The notes under the pieces were generated by a model. The model ran no database searches, was not told where the DNA came from, and worked only from the letters and a program-made list of their open reading frames with translations. DNA of 28,560 nt from Deferribacteres bacterium (lineage in GTDB: Bacteria; Nitrospirota; Thermodesulfovibrionia; UBA6902), in the NCBI GenBank assembly GCA_030598625.1, contig JAUVPO010000002.1, positions 1 to 28,560 of the forward strand, in the 5' to 3' direction. The position numbers were made by a program, and so were the translations under genes. Of the stretch, positions 1 through 7,429 are shown piece after piece (position 1 is the first letter of the stretch; each line of letters begins with the position of its first letter).

Positions 1-1
1 G

Positions 2-208
2 GTTTCAATTGAGTCGGCATATAATGACGGATGCTATTTTTATATGTCGGGGACAAGCATGGCAGCGCCTCATATCTCTGGATTAGCAGCAAAGTTATGG
101 CAAGGAAATGCAATAGACACAAGAAATCACCTGCAAAGCATAGCAGTTGATATATGGGACGATGGAGATGACCCGGCAACCGGATTTGGTATGCCGGTGG
201 TTCCATGA
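2..208 (+). CDS. Subtilisin-like (S8) serine protease, C-terminal fragment
   Basis: The gene enters from the left edge; only the last 68 codons are visible, reading from base 2 to a TGA at 206-208. The fragment carries MSGTSMAAPHISGLAA, the signature around the catalytic serine of S8 (subtilase) peptidases, where the Ser of GTSMA is the nucleophile. It is followed by a helix and a short tail ending in GFGMPVVP, resembling the G-x-G-xxxxx end of a subtilase catalytic domain. No C-terminal extra domain or sorting signal follows, so the protein ends soon after the catalytic domain. The Asp and His of the triad, and any signal peptide, lie outside the window. The family call is secure from the motif; substrate and location cannot be told. 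Confidence 0.88.
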   Translation, partial: VSIESAYNDGCYFYMSGTSMAAPHISGLAAKLWQGNAIDTRNHLQSIAVDIWDDGDDPATGFGMPVVP

Positions 209-333
209 TATATAGTATTGTTAAATATGAAGCTTATACGAGATATGTATCTTAAATCTGATAGGTTAAATATCAATTCCCTCCCAAAATCAAAAATCAT
301 TTAAAAATCCACGTAAAAACGACTGATCCCGAT

Positions 334-402
334 CATTCCTGCTTATCGGGAATTTCTTTGATGCAAAGATATCGCAGGAACGATTCCTGACAAGCCGGAA
401 TG
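334..402. repeat. Imperfect inverted repeat, likely dispersed palindromic element
   Basis: Two 21-nt arms (334-354 and 382-402) are reverse complements with about four mismatches. They are separated by a 27-nt spacer that itself contains TCTTTGATGCAAAGA, able to form a small inner hairpin. The left arm starts CATTCCTGCTT and the right arm ends AAGCCGGAATG. Sequences of the CATTCCGGCTTGTCAGG type are widely scattered between genes in several anaerobic bacterial genomes, so this is probably one copy of a non-coding MITE or REP-like family. That is remembered knowledge; copy number cannot be seen here. The rest of 209-520 shows no gene I can support. Confidence 0.6.
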
Positions 403-520
403 ACGAACTTGATAACTCGCAACTCTGCCGAGGGGTAGTTCATTAGCTGTATGGAAATGCAGATTAAAGTTTTTTATCGCATAGACGATATATAGATATA
501 AACCGTAAGATGAGATAGTA

Positions 521-934
521 ATGCAGGTAAAAAATATGAAAGCTAAACCCACTATTGAAAAAACTGCAAAGGACGCGAAAGTCAGGGGATGGACTGACGG
601 TAAATTTGATGTGCACAGGGAAAGAAGGGTCTGTGAGCGGTTCTCCTCAAACTTACAGGCAAGACTGTTCTATGGCAACCTGATTTACACGGGAAAGGTA
701 ACAAATATCTCGATGAGCGGCATGTTTATCTGCACTAAAGTTAAATTCCCTGTAAGCGCCGAGTTTTTGATAGTTGTGCTTCTGGATGAGCGCACTGCAA
801 AAATTCCTATTAAAGTCAAAAGGACCATTAAGCAGGAAGATGACTATTCCTCCGAGCTGAGTGGTCTGGGAGTTGAACTGTTGAAAGCCCCCCGGAATTA
901 TCTGGATTACGTCGGCAGCCGCAATCCCATCTGA
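521..934 (+). CDS. PilZ domain protein (putative c-di-GMP receptor)
   Basis: A 137-residue soluble protein with a short lysine-rich N-terminus and one PilZ domain from about residue 35 to the end. Visible family marks are an RxxxR box (R36-V-C-E-R40) and, after a beta strand, NISMSG (62-67), which matches the D/N-x-S-x-x-G half of the c-di-GMP site; the first position is Asn, a common substitution. No output domain is attached, so it probably acts by binding a partner. It stands alone between two repeat-bearing intergenic stretches. The start could be ATG 521 or the in-frame ATG 536; the latter has AGGT about 7 nt upstream. The family is likely from motifs; the process controlled is unknown. 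Confidence 0.8.
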   Translation: MQVKNMKAKPTIEKTAKDAKVRGWTDGKFDVHRERRVCERFSSNLQARLFYGNLIYTGKVTNISMSGMFICTKVKFPVSAEFLIVVLLDERTAKIPIKVKRTIKQEDDYSSELSGLGVELLKAPRNYLDYVGSRNPI

Positions 935-1078
935 TACTGAGAAGAAACATTAAGTGCAGGGCATTAACCTCTGGTAAATTAAGCAATTTAAATCACCCCC
1001 TGAATTATTTCTGAAAAATCTTGATAGTGAATTTGCGGCTGCCTCTGTTCTATGTTTTTGTCATTATGTTATATTTAG

Positions 1079-1145
1079 AAGCTGTAAGTTATTCAGCTAT
1101 CAGCCGTCGGATATCAGCGACCGGTAAGAAACATGTCACTGATCA
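1079..1145. repeat. CAGCTATCAGC-type short repeat tract
   Basis: This stretch contains iterated, partly palindromic words (AGCTGTAAG, TTCAGCTATCAGC, ATATCAGCGACCGGTAAG, CACTGATCAAAG) in the gap before mutS. Similar words (GATCAGCGATCAGTGGTCAG) occur inside the glycerate kinase gene at 20107-20148. It looks like a decayed member of a dispersed repeat family. A 60-codon TTG-started reading frame crossing it (1021-1203) shows no ribosome site or recognisable protein and is not called as a gene. Confidence 0.45.
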
Positions 1146-1204
1146 AAGAAGCGTTATTTTCATAAATCATCAAATTTGGAACCATTTAACATTTCGGGTT
1201 TAAT

Positions 1205-3811
1205 ATGTCTGAACCAACCCCTTTAATGAAACAGTATCATGATATAAAGCGTAATTATCCGGATGCCATTGTCTTTTTCCGTCTGGGTGATTTTTACGAG
1301 ATGTTCGGGCAGGACGCGGTGATTGCCTCAAAGGCGCTTCAGATAACGCTCACAACAAGAGACAAGGGAAAGCAGAATCCTGTCCCCATGTGCGGGATTC
1401 CGCATTTTACCTCTGAGACTTATATCTCGCGGCTTGTCAGGGCCGGTTACAAGGTTGCGGTTTGTGAACAGGTGGAGGACGCCAAAGAAGCTAAGGGTAT
1501 TGTAAAACGGGAGGTTGTAAAGGTCATCACACCGGGGACTTTTTTGCCGGACAATCCCAAGGAAAACAATTATATGCTCTGCTTTTTCCAGAAGGAAAAT
1601 ATATTCGGAATAGCCGCGGCGGATATTACCACCGGGGAGTTCCTGATTTATGAGACGCACAACACTCTTGAAGATGAAATAAACAGGTTTCAGCCGAAAG
1701 AGATACTTTATCCTTACAGCCTGAAGAATAATTCAGCGGTAATGAATTTAAGCGGTTTTTATCTTACCGGATATGACGACTGGTATTTTGATTATATAGA
1801 GGCATACAGGAAACTTGTCAGGCATTTTAAGGTTACGTCTCTTGACGGTTATGGATGTGAAGGCATGATAGTGGCTGTCTCTGCAGCGGGCGCGCTCCTT
1901 AATTATCTTGAAGACACACAGAAAGACGCCCTTGCGTTTAACAGGATAAGCGTGTTGAGACGTGAATCCAGAATGCTGCTGGATGTTGCGACTCTTAAAA
2001 ACCTTGAGATTACGAGAAACATGCACAGCGGTGAACTCGAGGGGAGCCTGCTCTGGATTATTGACGGCACATTCACTTCTATGGGTGGAAGGCTTCTGAG
2101 GGCATGGCTGCTTAATCCACTGCTCGATACCGGAGAGATCGGACAAAGACAGGACGCGGTAAGCTCCCTGATAAATGACGAGAGCAGGCTTTCAAAAATA
2201 CAGGCCCTTTTAAAAGGCATATCTGATATAGAGCGTCTCGCTGCGAGGATCGGCAGTGGGACCGCAAATGCCAGGGACCTTCTGTCATTAAAAAATTCTC
2301 TGGAAGAATTGCCTGAACTGAAAGGACTGTTGCAGGAGTATGATGATAAGACGATCGAATCTTTATCAGGGCGGATGGATATTCTCGCGGATGTCGTGTT
2401 ACTGATTGAAAACTCTATTGCGGAAGACCCTCCTTTAGGCCTTAAAGACGGCGGTCTGATAAAAAAAGGTTTTAATCCCGAAATAGACGGGTTGAGGGAG
2501 ATAAGCAGCAGCGGAAAAGATTTTATCGCTTCGCTTCAGGCAAGGGAAAGAGAAAGAACGGGGATATCGTCCCTGAAGGTGGGATATAACAAAGTCTTTG
2601 GTTATTATATTGAAGTCACAAAAGCGAACCTTTCCCAGGTCCCCGATGATTATATTAGAAAGCAGACCCTTGTTAACGGCGAGAGGTTCATAACGTCTGA
2701 ATTAAAAGAATACGAGACGAAAGTTCTGGGTGCGGAAGAAAGGCTCAAGAATCTTGAGTTCGAGATATTTACAAAGATCAGGGGGGACATTTCCAGAGAG
2801 ACCGGAAAACTTCAAAAGACGTCCCTGGCAATCGCGGAACTGGACGCTCTGCACAGCTTTGCTTATATTGCCGGGAAATATAATTACGAACGGCCGGTTG
2901 TTGATGACGGAGATATCATACAGATTTCGGACAGCAGACATCCCGTGATCGAAAGGTTGTCGACAGGGGATAAATTTATGCCGAATGACGTGCTGATTGA
3001 CCGCGTTTCAAACAACATGTCAATTATTACGGGACCCAACATGGCCGGCAAATCAACTTATATGAGACAGATTGCATTAACTGTCCTGATGGCCCAGATA
3101 GGATGTTTTGTCCCGGCAAAGGAAGCGAGGATAGGCATTGTTGACAGAATATTTACCAGGATCGGCGCCTCTGACGTTATAACAAAAGGTCAGAGCACTT
3201 TTATGGTTGAGATGAATGAAACGGCAAACATATTGAATAATGCAACCGATAAGAGTCTTATATTGCTGGATGAGGTCGGCAGGGGAACCAGCACGTTTGA
3301 CGGGATAAGCATCGCATGGGCGGTTGTTGAATATATTTCAAAGGAACTGCAGGCAAGGACCCTTTTTGCCACTCATTATCACGAGCTTACCGAGCTTTCA
3401 CTTACTCTTCACGGAATCAGGAATTTGAATATGGCCGTGAAAGAGTGGGGCGATGAGATAATTTTTCTCAGGAGGATCGAGGAAGGCGCGGCTGACAAGA
3501 GCTACGGCATTCAGGTTGCAAGGCTGGCAGGTTTGCCGGGAGAGACTATAAACAGGGCCAAAGAGATTTTATCCAACCTTGAAAAGGCGGAACTGAATGA
3601 ACTCGGCGCTCCAAAGCTTGCATATGTCTCCGGTTCCAAATTATCTGAAACACCAAGTGCAGGACAGCTTGATTTGTTTGCCACACAGGCAGACCCCGTG
3701 ATGAAAGAACTCCTTGGACTCGATATCCTCGGTATGACACCGATTGAAGCACTGAATAAACTTTTTGAGATGAGAAAGAAGCTGTCGGATGGGAAAGAAA
3801 AGCAGGAATGA
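1205..3811 (+). CDS. mutS: DNA mismatch repair protein MutS
   Basis: 868 residues, normal for bacterial MutS1. It recognises base mismatches and small loops in newly made DNA and, with ATP, recruits MutL. The N-terminal mismatch-binding domain has GDFYEMF at residues 28-34, containing the Phe-x-Glu wedge that stacks on the mismatch. The C-terminal ATPase has Walker A GPNMAGKST (610-618), the helix with GQSTFMVEM, and Walker B LILLDEVGRGTSTFDG with the catalytic acidic pair D689/E690, followed by FATHYHEL. The tail carries QLDLF and a final MTPIEALNKLFEM segment typical of the dimer/tetramer end. ATG 1205 is chosen because the N-terminus aligns with PLMKQYxxIKxxYPD of the family; the Shine-Dalgarno is weak. 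It appears monocistronic and converges with the next gene, with no mutL nearby. Confidence 0.98.
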   Translation: MSEPTPLMKQYHDIKRNYPDAIVFFRLGDFYEMFGQDAVIASKALQITLTTRDKGKQNPVPMCGIPHFTSETYISRLVRAGYKVAVCEQVEDAKEAKGIVKREVVKVITPGTFLPDNPKENNYMLCFFQKENIFGIAAADITTGEFLIYETHNTLEDEINRFQPKEILYPYSLKNNSAVMNLSGFYLTGYDDWYFDYIEAYRKLVRHFKVTSLDGYGCEGMIVAVSAAGALLNYLEDTQKDALAFNRISVLRRESRMLLDVATLKNLEITRNMHSGELEGSLLWIIDGTFTSMGGRLLRAWLLNPLLDTGEIGQRQDAVSSLINDESRLSKIQALLKGISDIERLAARIGSGTANARDLLSLKNSLEELPELKGLLQEYDDKTIESLSGRMDILADVVLLIENSIAEDPPLGLKDGGLIKKGFNPEIDGLREISSSGKDFIASLQARERERTGISSLKVGYNKVFGYYIEVTKANLSQVPDDYIRKQTLVNGERFITSELKEYETKVLGAEERLKNLEFEIFTKIRGDISRETGKLQKTSLAIAELDALHSFAYIAGKYNYERPVVDDGDIIQISDSRHPVIERLSTGDKFMPNDVLIDRVSNNMSIITGPNMAGKSTYMRQIALTVLMAQIGCFVPAKEARIGIVDRIFTRIGASDVITKGQSTFMVEMNETANILNNATDKSLILLDEVGRGTSTFDGISIAWAVVEYISKELQARTLFATHYHELTELSLTLHGIRNLNMAVKEWGDEIIFLRRIEEGAADKSYGIQVARLAGLPGETINRAKEILSNLEKAELNELGAPKLAYVSGSKLSETPSAGQLDLFATQADPVMKELLGLDILGMTPIEALNKLFEMRKKLSDGKEKQE

Positions 3812-3835
3812 GGAAGAATGTCCCGTTAGACTATT

Positions 3836-4306
3836 TCAGGTGTCTTCTTTAATTATATAACTTACCTTGACACTCAAATCCTTGCGTAATGAGTGATAAA
3901 CAGAACAGTATTTCTCCTGCGAAAGGGAGATGGCCCTGTCGAGTTTTTTTGGAGTAACGCCTTTACCGGAGATATGGATTACCATCTCTATGGATTTATA
4001 ATATTGCGGAGGGGTCGGATTTCTTGACCCTGTTGTCTCTATTTCAAAGTCGTTGATCTCGACCCTCATCTTCTGAAGGAACATTACAACATCTATTCCC
4101 AGGCAGCCTGCAACGCTCATTAACAGAGTGTCGGTCGGCCAGCATCCTTCAACTGCCTTCGGGTCAAATTCAAATTGATAGCCCCGTATCCTCGCTGTGA
4201 AGACCAGATCATTTTCCCATGACAGGAATCCCTTGGTCGTAACCGGCACCTTTTTTTTCCATCCCGTTAAAGAATCTTCAAGTCCCGATGTTTCCCTTTC
4301 TTCCAT
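3836..4306 (-). CDS. OsmC/Ohr family protein
   Basis: 156 residues with the OsmC fold layout: an N-terminal beta region, a central helix carrying the first conserved cysteine (C68 in VAGCLGIDV), a GKGVTPKKLDRAI segment, and a second cysteine region (C134 in EKYCSVYHSLRKD). In peroxide-reducing members these two cysteines form the redox pair that reduces organic hydroperoxides; many members of the YhfA-like branch have no proven substrate. The DPK-x-x-EG segment and length fit the general OsmC group better than Ohr. An extra cysteine (C55) is present. A strong ribosome site (AAAGGAGGAAAC) precedes ATG at 4306. It probably is cotranscribed with the small gene upstream on the same strand and converges with mutS, 24 nt away. 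Confidence 0.88.
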   Translation of the reverse strand: MEERETSGLEDSLTGWKKKVPVTTKGFLSWENDLVFTARIRGYQFEFDPKAVEGCWPTDTLLMSVAGCLGIDVVMFLQKMRVEINDFEIETTGSRNPTPPQYYKSIEMVIHISGKGVTPKKLDRAISLSQEKYCSVYHSLRKDLSVKVSYIIKEDT

Positions 4307-4382
4307 TTACTGTTTCCTCCTTTTCAAATTACAACACCACCACGATACAAAAATGTAAAAATTAGGGCGGGGTCTCCATGCC

Positions 4383-4417
4383 AAAAAGGTTGGCAGGGCA
4401 GACTACTGCGCCTGCCC
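4383..4417 (-). terminator. Possible rho-independent terminator after the 52-residue gene
   Basis: Read on the minus strand, a 6-bp perfect stem (GGGCAG / CTGCCC, at 4417-4412 and 4401-4396) with a 10-nt loop lies 14 nt past the stop of the small cysteine-pair gene and is followed after 8 nt by TTTTT. The distance between stem and T-run is longer than ideal. If it works, it would separate the small gene from the osmC-like gene. Confidence 0.35.
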
Positions 4418-4430
4418 GCATGCAACTTAT

Positions 4431-4589
4431 TTACACTTCACAGCAAAGACGCGTCATTCTTTTCTTGCCTGTCGATGAGACAGCCATGACAACGTCTACC
4501 TTGTTTCCACAGAGACTGCAGAGCTTTGCTAAACTCTTTGCGCCTGATCTTGCGGCAACATCTGTTTTGGACTTTGCTTTTCCTGCCAT
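4431..4589 (-). CDS. Small cysteine-pair protein, putative zinc ribbon (52 residues)
   Basis: A 53-codon frame from ATG (4589) to TAA (4431) preceded by a near-ideal ribosome site, GAAAGGAGGGTC. The protein starts MAGKAKSKTDVAARSG, which is basic and probably disordered. It then has C-S-L-C-G (C24, C27), a strand-rich middle, a basic GKKRMTR turn, and ends L-C-C-E-V (C49, C50). The four cysteines arranged as CxxC plus CC are what a minimal zinc-binding ribbon would need. I recall similar unnamed small proteins in related genomes but cannot name a family. The longer opposite-strand frame over the same bases (4378-4626) lacks a ribosome site and protein-like features, so I take it as the shadow. 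Function unknown; metal or nucleic-acid binding is inference. Confidence 0.72.
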   Translation of the reverse strand: MAGKAKSKTDVAARSGAKSLAKLCSLCGNKVDVVMAVSSTGKKRMTRLCCEV

Positions 4590-4742
4590 AGTAAGACCCT
4601 CCTTTCAGCTTGATAAATTCAAGTAATAAATCTCACAAATTTCCCGTTAATATTTGCTATACACACAATTCCCTCTTGATGTATCCTCTTATTTGATTTG
4701 GTAAATCGAGGACAGCACTGCGGCTTAATAGCAAACCATATA

Positions 4743-4770
4743 TTATTACCAAAAGAAAAGACAATGTCAA
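4743..4770 (-). promoter_or_regulatory. Candidate sigma-70 promoter for the small gene / osmC-like unit
   Basis: On the minus strand a perfect -35 box TTGACA (4770-4765) is followed after 16 nt by TAATAA (4748-4743). It points toward the 52-residue gene, leaving an untranslated leader of roughly 145 nt. The -10 is only fair and other A/T-rich hexamers lie close by. Confidence 0.4.
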
Positions 4771-4857
4771 TAGCACCCGCGAACTATGTGATAATATTGC
4801 TGTATAATATACTGATATTATTTCGTGTCGATATCAAGTGAAAAATAATTTCTAAAC

Positions 4858-5415
4858 ATGGAATATTCAAGAAAAAGGATTTTAATACTTGCATTCCTTA
4901 CGGAAGGCGCTGTGTTGATAACGGCCGTATTACTATCGTTTTATTTCAACATCGACCTTATGCCTTTAACTTATAATCCTTTCCGTGATGTCCTTATAGG
5001 TAGTGCCGGAGCGTTATTACTATTTGCCCTGTTCCTTTTTACTATTTCAGAAAAGGCAAAAAAAATACCTTTGTTAGGCTCTTTGAGAAAAATAATTACA
5101 GTAGACATAAAAGCGCTTTTTTCCAGGCTGCGACTTTTTGATCTGGTAATGGTCTCTTTAATCGCGGGTTTTGCAGAAGAAATCCTGTTTCGCGGAATCA
5201 TCCAGATAAGGTTCGGGATTGTTACTGCAAGCATACTTTTCGGCCTTGTTCATTTTGTTTCTCCTGCGTATCTGATAGTGACTTCGGTTATGGGACTTTA
5301 TATCGGGGGTATTTTTTACTTGAGCGGGAGCCTGTTAGTCCCTATCCAGTTGCATTTTATCTATGATTTGGGCGCGCTTGTTTATCTGAGATATTTTGTG
5401 CAAGAAGGGGATTAA
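4858..5415 (+). CDS. CPBP family intramembrane metalloprotease
   Basis: 185 residues, mostly hydrophobic, with about five or six membrane segments. It carries the three motifs of the CPBP (CAAX protease and bacteriocin-processing, formerly abortive-infection) family: EEILFRG at 107-113 (the EExxxR box), H132 in FGLVHF, and H166xxxD170 in LHFIYDL. These glutamates and histidines form the metal-dependent active site inside the membrane. Bacterial members act in bacteriocin self-immunity or peptide processing, but most have no known substrate. The gene stands alone, diverging from the small cysteine gene and converging with the Slp-type lipoprotein 17 nt away, so context gives no substrate hint. 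TATAAT at 4803-4808 may be its -10 box; ATG 4858 has no clear Shine-Dalgarno. Confidence 0.87.
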   Translation: MEYSRKRILILAFLTEGAVLITAVLLSFYFNIDLMPLTYNPFRDVLIGSAGALLLFALFLFTISEKAKKIPLLGSLRKIITVDIKALFSRLRLFDLVMVSLIAGFAEEILFRGIIQIRFGIVTASILFGLVHFVSPAYLIVTSVMGLYIGGIFYLSGSLLVPIQLHFIYDLGALVYLRYFVQEGD

Positions 5416-5432
5416 TATGCCCCTGAATTGTT

Positions 5433-5969
5433 TTAATAATGCCACCCCCATGGATCATAATATCTATAGCGGAAGTGCCATGGCGGATAATAATATGGCG
5501 CGTATAGATAATAGTAGTCCCTTTCTTTCACTTCTTCCCACAGATATATTTCCCTGATTTCAAAAAGAGGGTAGACATATTCCATCTCACCTATCATTCC
5601 TCTTTGTGTTCCAATGAATTCTCCCGCAAGGGTTATCTCTCTTTTTTCATGGAAAATCACCGGGTCTAAAAGCTCTCTTCCCTTGAAGATTGCAAGAAAT
5701 CTGCCGTTTAAAGGTTCTATTCTTCTTAAGTAACCCCTGGAGTCCGTATGAACATAAATTGCCTCTATGAGAGATCCGTCAGCTGTTACCGTTGTCTCGA
5801 CAATTATACCTCCAAGAATGAAGAGTCTTCCTTTATCGGCATCGGGGTCTCGTTTGAGCTCTGAAAGCCGGACATTAAAGCTGCCTGTTTTCAGTAGTTC
5901 CTGTCTCAGCACGGGAGCGCACGAAATTATAATCATACACGCAAGGATTATAAGGCGGTTTTTTTTCAT
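5433..5969 (-). CDS. Slp family outer-membrane lipoprotein
   Basis: 178 residues starting with a lipoprotein signal: MKKN, a hydrophobic stretch and the lipobox IISC with the lipidated cysteine at C17. The mature part follows the Slp (starvation lipoprotein) pattern: a LGG-I strand, an IEAIYVHTDSRG segment, GRFLAIF, a DPVIF-x-x-x-REITLAGE stretch and G-x-IGEMEYVYPLFEI. Slp is a starvation- and acid-induced lipoprotein in enterobacteria with no settled biochemical role. The last 30 residues are unusually aromatic (YYYLYAPYYYPPW...WGWHY). A good ribosome site (GAGGTG) lies 9 nt before ATG 5969. It diverges from the thioredoxin-TPR gene across a 197-nt promoter region. Confidence 0.82.
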   Translation of the reverse strand: MKKNRLIILACMIIISCAPVLRQELLKTGSFNVRLSELKRDPDADKGRLFILGGIIVETTVTADGSLIEAIYVHTDSRGYLRRIEPLNGRFLAIFKGRELLDPVIFHEKREITLAGEFIGTQRGMIGEMEYVYPLFEIREIYLWEEVKERDYYYLYAPYYYPPWHFRYRYYDPWGWHY

Positions 5970-6096
5970 TTCTTAATCACCTCGCTCATTCTTTCTTACA
6001 TTCAGTATAGCAAAAGAAAACTACAAGTCAATACGCTACTTTCAGTAAATCATGAAAAATGAGGCAGCGTTCTATGCTATCCGAGGCTTGAACAAC

Positions 6097-6125
6097 TTGA
6101 CGTTGTCATGAAATTCTTATAATAT
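6097..6125 (+). promoter_or_regulatory. Candidate sigma-70 promoter for the TPR/cytochrome unit
   Basis: TTGACG (6097-6102) is followed by overlapping -10 candidates: TATAAT at 6118-6123 (15-nt spacer) or TAATAT at 6120-6125 (17-nt spacer). It sits about 45 nt before the ATG at 6167 in the divergent gap with the lipoprotein gene. Confidence 0.5.
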
Positions 6126-6166
6126 TGCTCTTGAATTTGCCTGTGAATTAATTTAGGCGTTAAATC

Positions 6167-7429
6167 ATGAAATGTGATAAAGACATAAATAAAAAAGCAT
6201 GCGGGCGGAAGACTTTAATGGTAGCAATTCTTTTCAGTTTTTTATTGACTGCGACTTATTTAATGCCTTTTAATTCCCACGCACTGATCGGCATAAAGGA
6301 AGGCGATATTCCCAAAGGCATTACACTCGGCAACTTAAATGGCATAGAGGTCAATGTTGCAGATTATTTTGGCAAAGCTCCGGTTATTCTTGTCTTTTGG
6401 GAATTACAAACGGATAAATCCTTCCTTAATTATTCCCTGGATGAGCTGACTTTCTTGAATAATTTTTACGAGAAATACCATGAAGAATCAGGCCTTGAGA
6501 TATTTGGTATTTATACCCCCGAGGAGGACAAGAATATTCCGGAAAGCGAGATTTCTTCGGTGCAAAACTTAATAAAAGTTAACAGGATAAAGTTTCCGGT
6601 GCTTATTGACGGGGGACTTGAGATTTTCAGGGAATATGGAGTTATTGCATTGCCGTCGACCGTCATGATTGACAAAACAGGGAAAATCAGATTTATCTAT
6701 CCCAGTTTTCCCATAGCGGCGCGGCCGTTGTTGTCAAGGCAGATAAAGGATTTGATAGGTATTGAGGAATTTTCCGGTAAAATGGAGGAGGTCAAAACAA
6801 AGGGGCATGATTCTCATTCAAGAAGACTTTATCATTATTCCCTTCAAATGTGCAGAAAGGGGCTGTTCCAACAAGCCCTTTCTCCTCTTGAAAAATCCTT
6901 AAAACTGGACCCGGACTTTGCATGGTCCCATAATCTCATGGGGATTATATTATGGAAAAAAAATAATTTTAATGGAGCTGTTGAAGAATTCAATCATGCG
7001 ATCAAACTGGACGTGAACAATGCGCCGGCCCATTTCAATTACGGGTTGCTGCTGTTTGAGAATGAAAAATACAGTGAAGCGGAAAAACACTTTACTACAT
7101 CCATTGCTCTGGACAACACTATGGCCGGGGCGCATTACATTTTGGGATTTCTTTATAAAAAAACAGACAGAACGGATGAGGCGTTAAATGAACTTAAAAA
7201 AGCCCTCAACCTCTTTGAAGAAAAAGAGAGAGAACGGTTAACGATTAATTCATCCACTTTTCAATTAGTGTCAACGCTTTATGGACTATCTGAAATATAT
7301 AAAAACATGGGGGATGATAAAAGGGCGATTGAATTGCTTCAAAAAGCGGCGCGGGTCGCTCTGGGTATCAGGGATAAAACGGAGGGTGGATATCTGGACC
7401 GGAGCAAAGATTTGATGATTTATGAATAG
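6167..7429 (+). CDS. Periplasmic thioredoxin-fold protein lacking CXXC, with C-terminal TPRs
   Basis: 420 residues. A membrane anchor or signal segment covers about 16-38. Next comes a TlpA/AhpC-like thioredoxin fold (about 45-200) recognisable from GKAPVILVFWE, the long insertion typical of TlpA-like domains, and the cis-proline loop ALPSTVMID (P163). The active site that should follow FW reads ELQTDKS (79-85), with neither cysteine, so it cannot do thiol-disulfide exchange. Residues about 220-400 form roughly five tetratricopeptide repeats with typical spacing (for example AWSHNLMGIILW, APAHFNYGLLLF, AGAHYILGFLY). It is probably an adaptor. Its end overlaps the multiheme cytochrome gene by 8 nt, so the two are coupled and may form one complex or assembly pathway; that link is inference. 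Confidence 0.82.
   Translation: MKCDKDINKKACGRKTLMVAILFSFLLTATYLMPFNSHALIGIKEGDIPKGITLGNLNGIEVNVADYFGKAPVILVFWELQTDKSFLNYSLDELTFLNNFYEKYHEESGLEIFGIYTPEEDKNIPESEISSVQNLIKVNRIKFPVLIDGGLEIFREYGVIALPSTVMIDKTGKIRFIYPSFPIAARPLLSRQIKDLIGIEEFSGKMEEVKTKGHDSHSRRLYHYSLQMCRKGLFQQALSPLEKSLKLDPDFAWSHNLMGIILWKKNNFNGAVEEFNHAIKLDVNNAPAHFNYGLLLFENEKYSEAEKHFTTSIALDNTMAGAHYILGFLYKKTDRTDEALNELKKALNLFEEKERERLTINSSTFQLVSTLYGLSEIYKNMGDDKRAIELLQKAARVALGIRDKTEGGYLDRSKDLMIYE

Noticed and set aside
1021..1203. 60-codon frame with a TTG start before mutS
   Set aside because: No ribosome site, low-complexity repeat words inside, no recognisable protein; treated as repeat-bearing intergenic DNA.
4378..4626. 82-codon plus-strand frame
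   Set aside because: No ribosome site or domain. The opposite strand holds a shorter frame with a near-ideal ribosome site and a cysteine-pair protein.
4858..5415. CPBP protease as part of a phage-defence or bacteriocin system
   Set aside because: The old abortive-infection name is historical; no toxin, bacteriocin or defence gene lies beside it.
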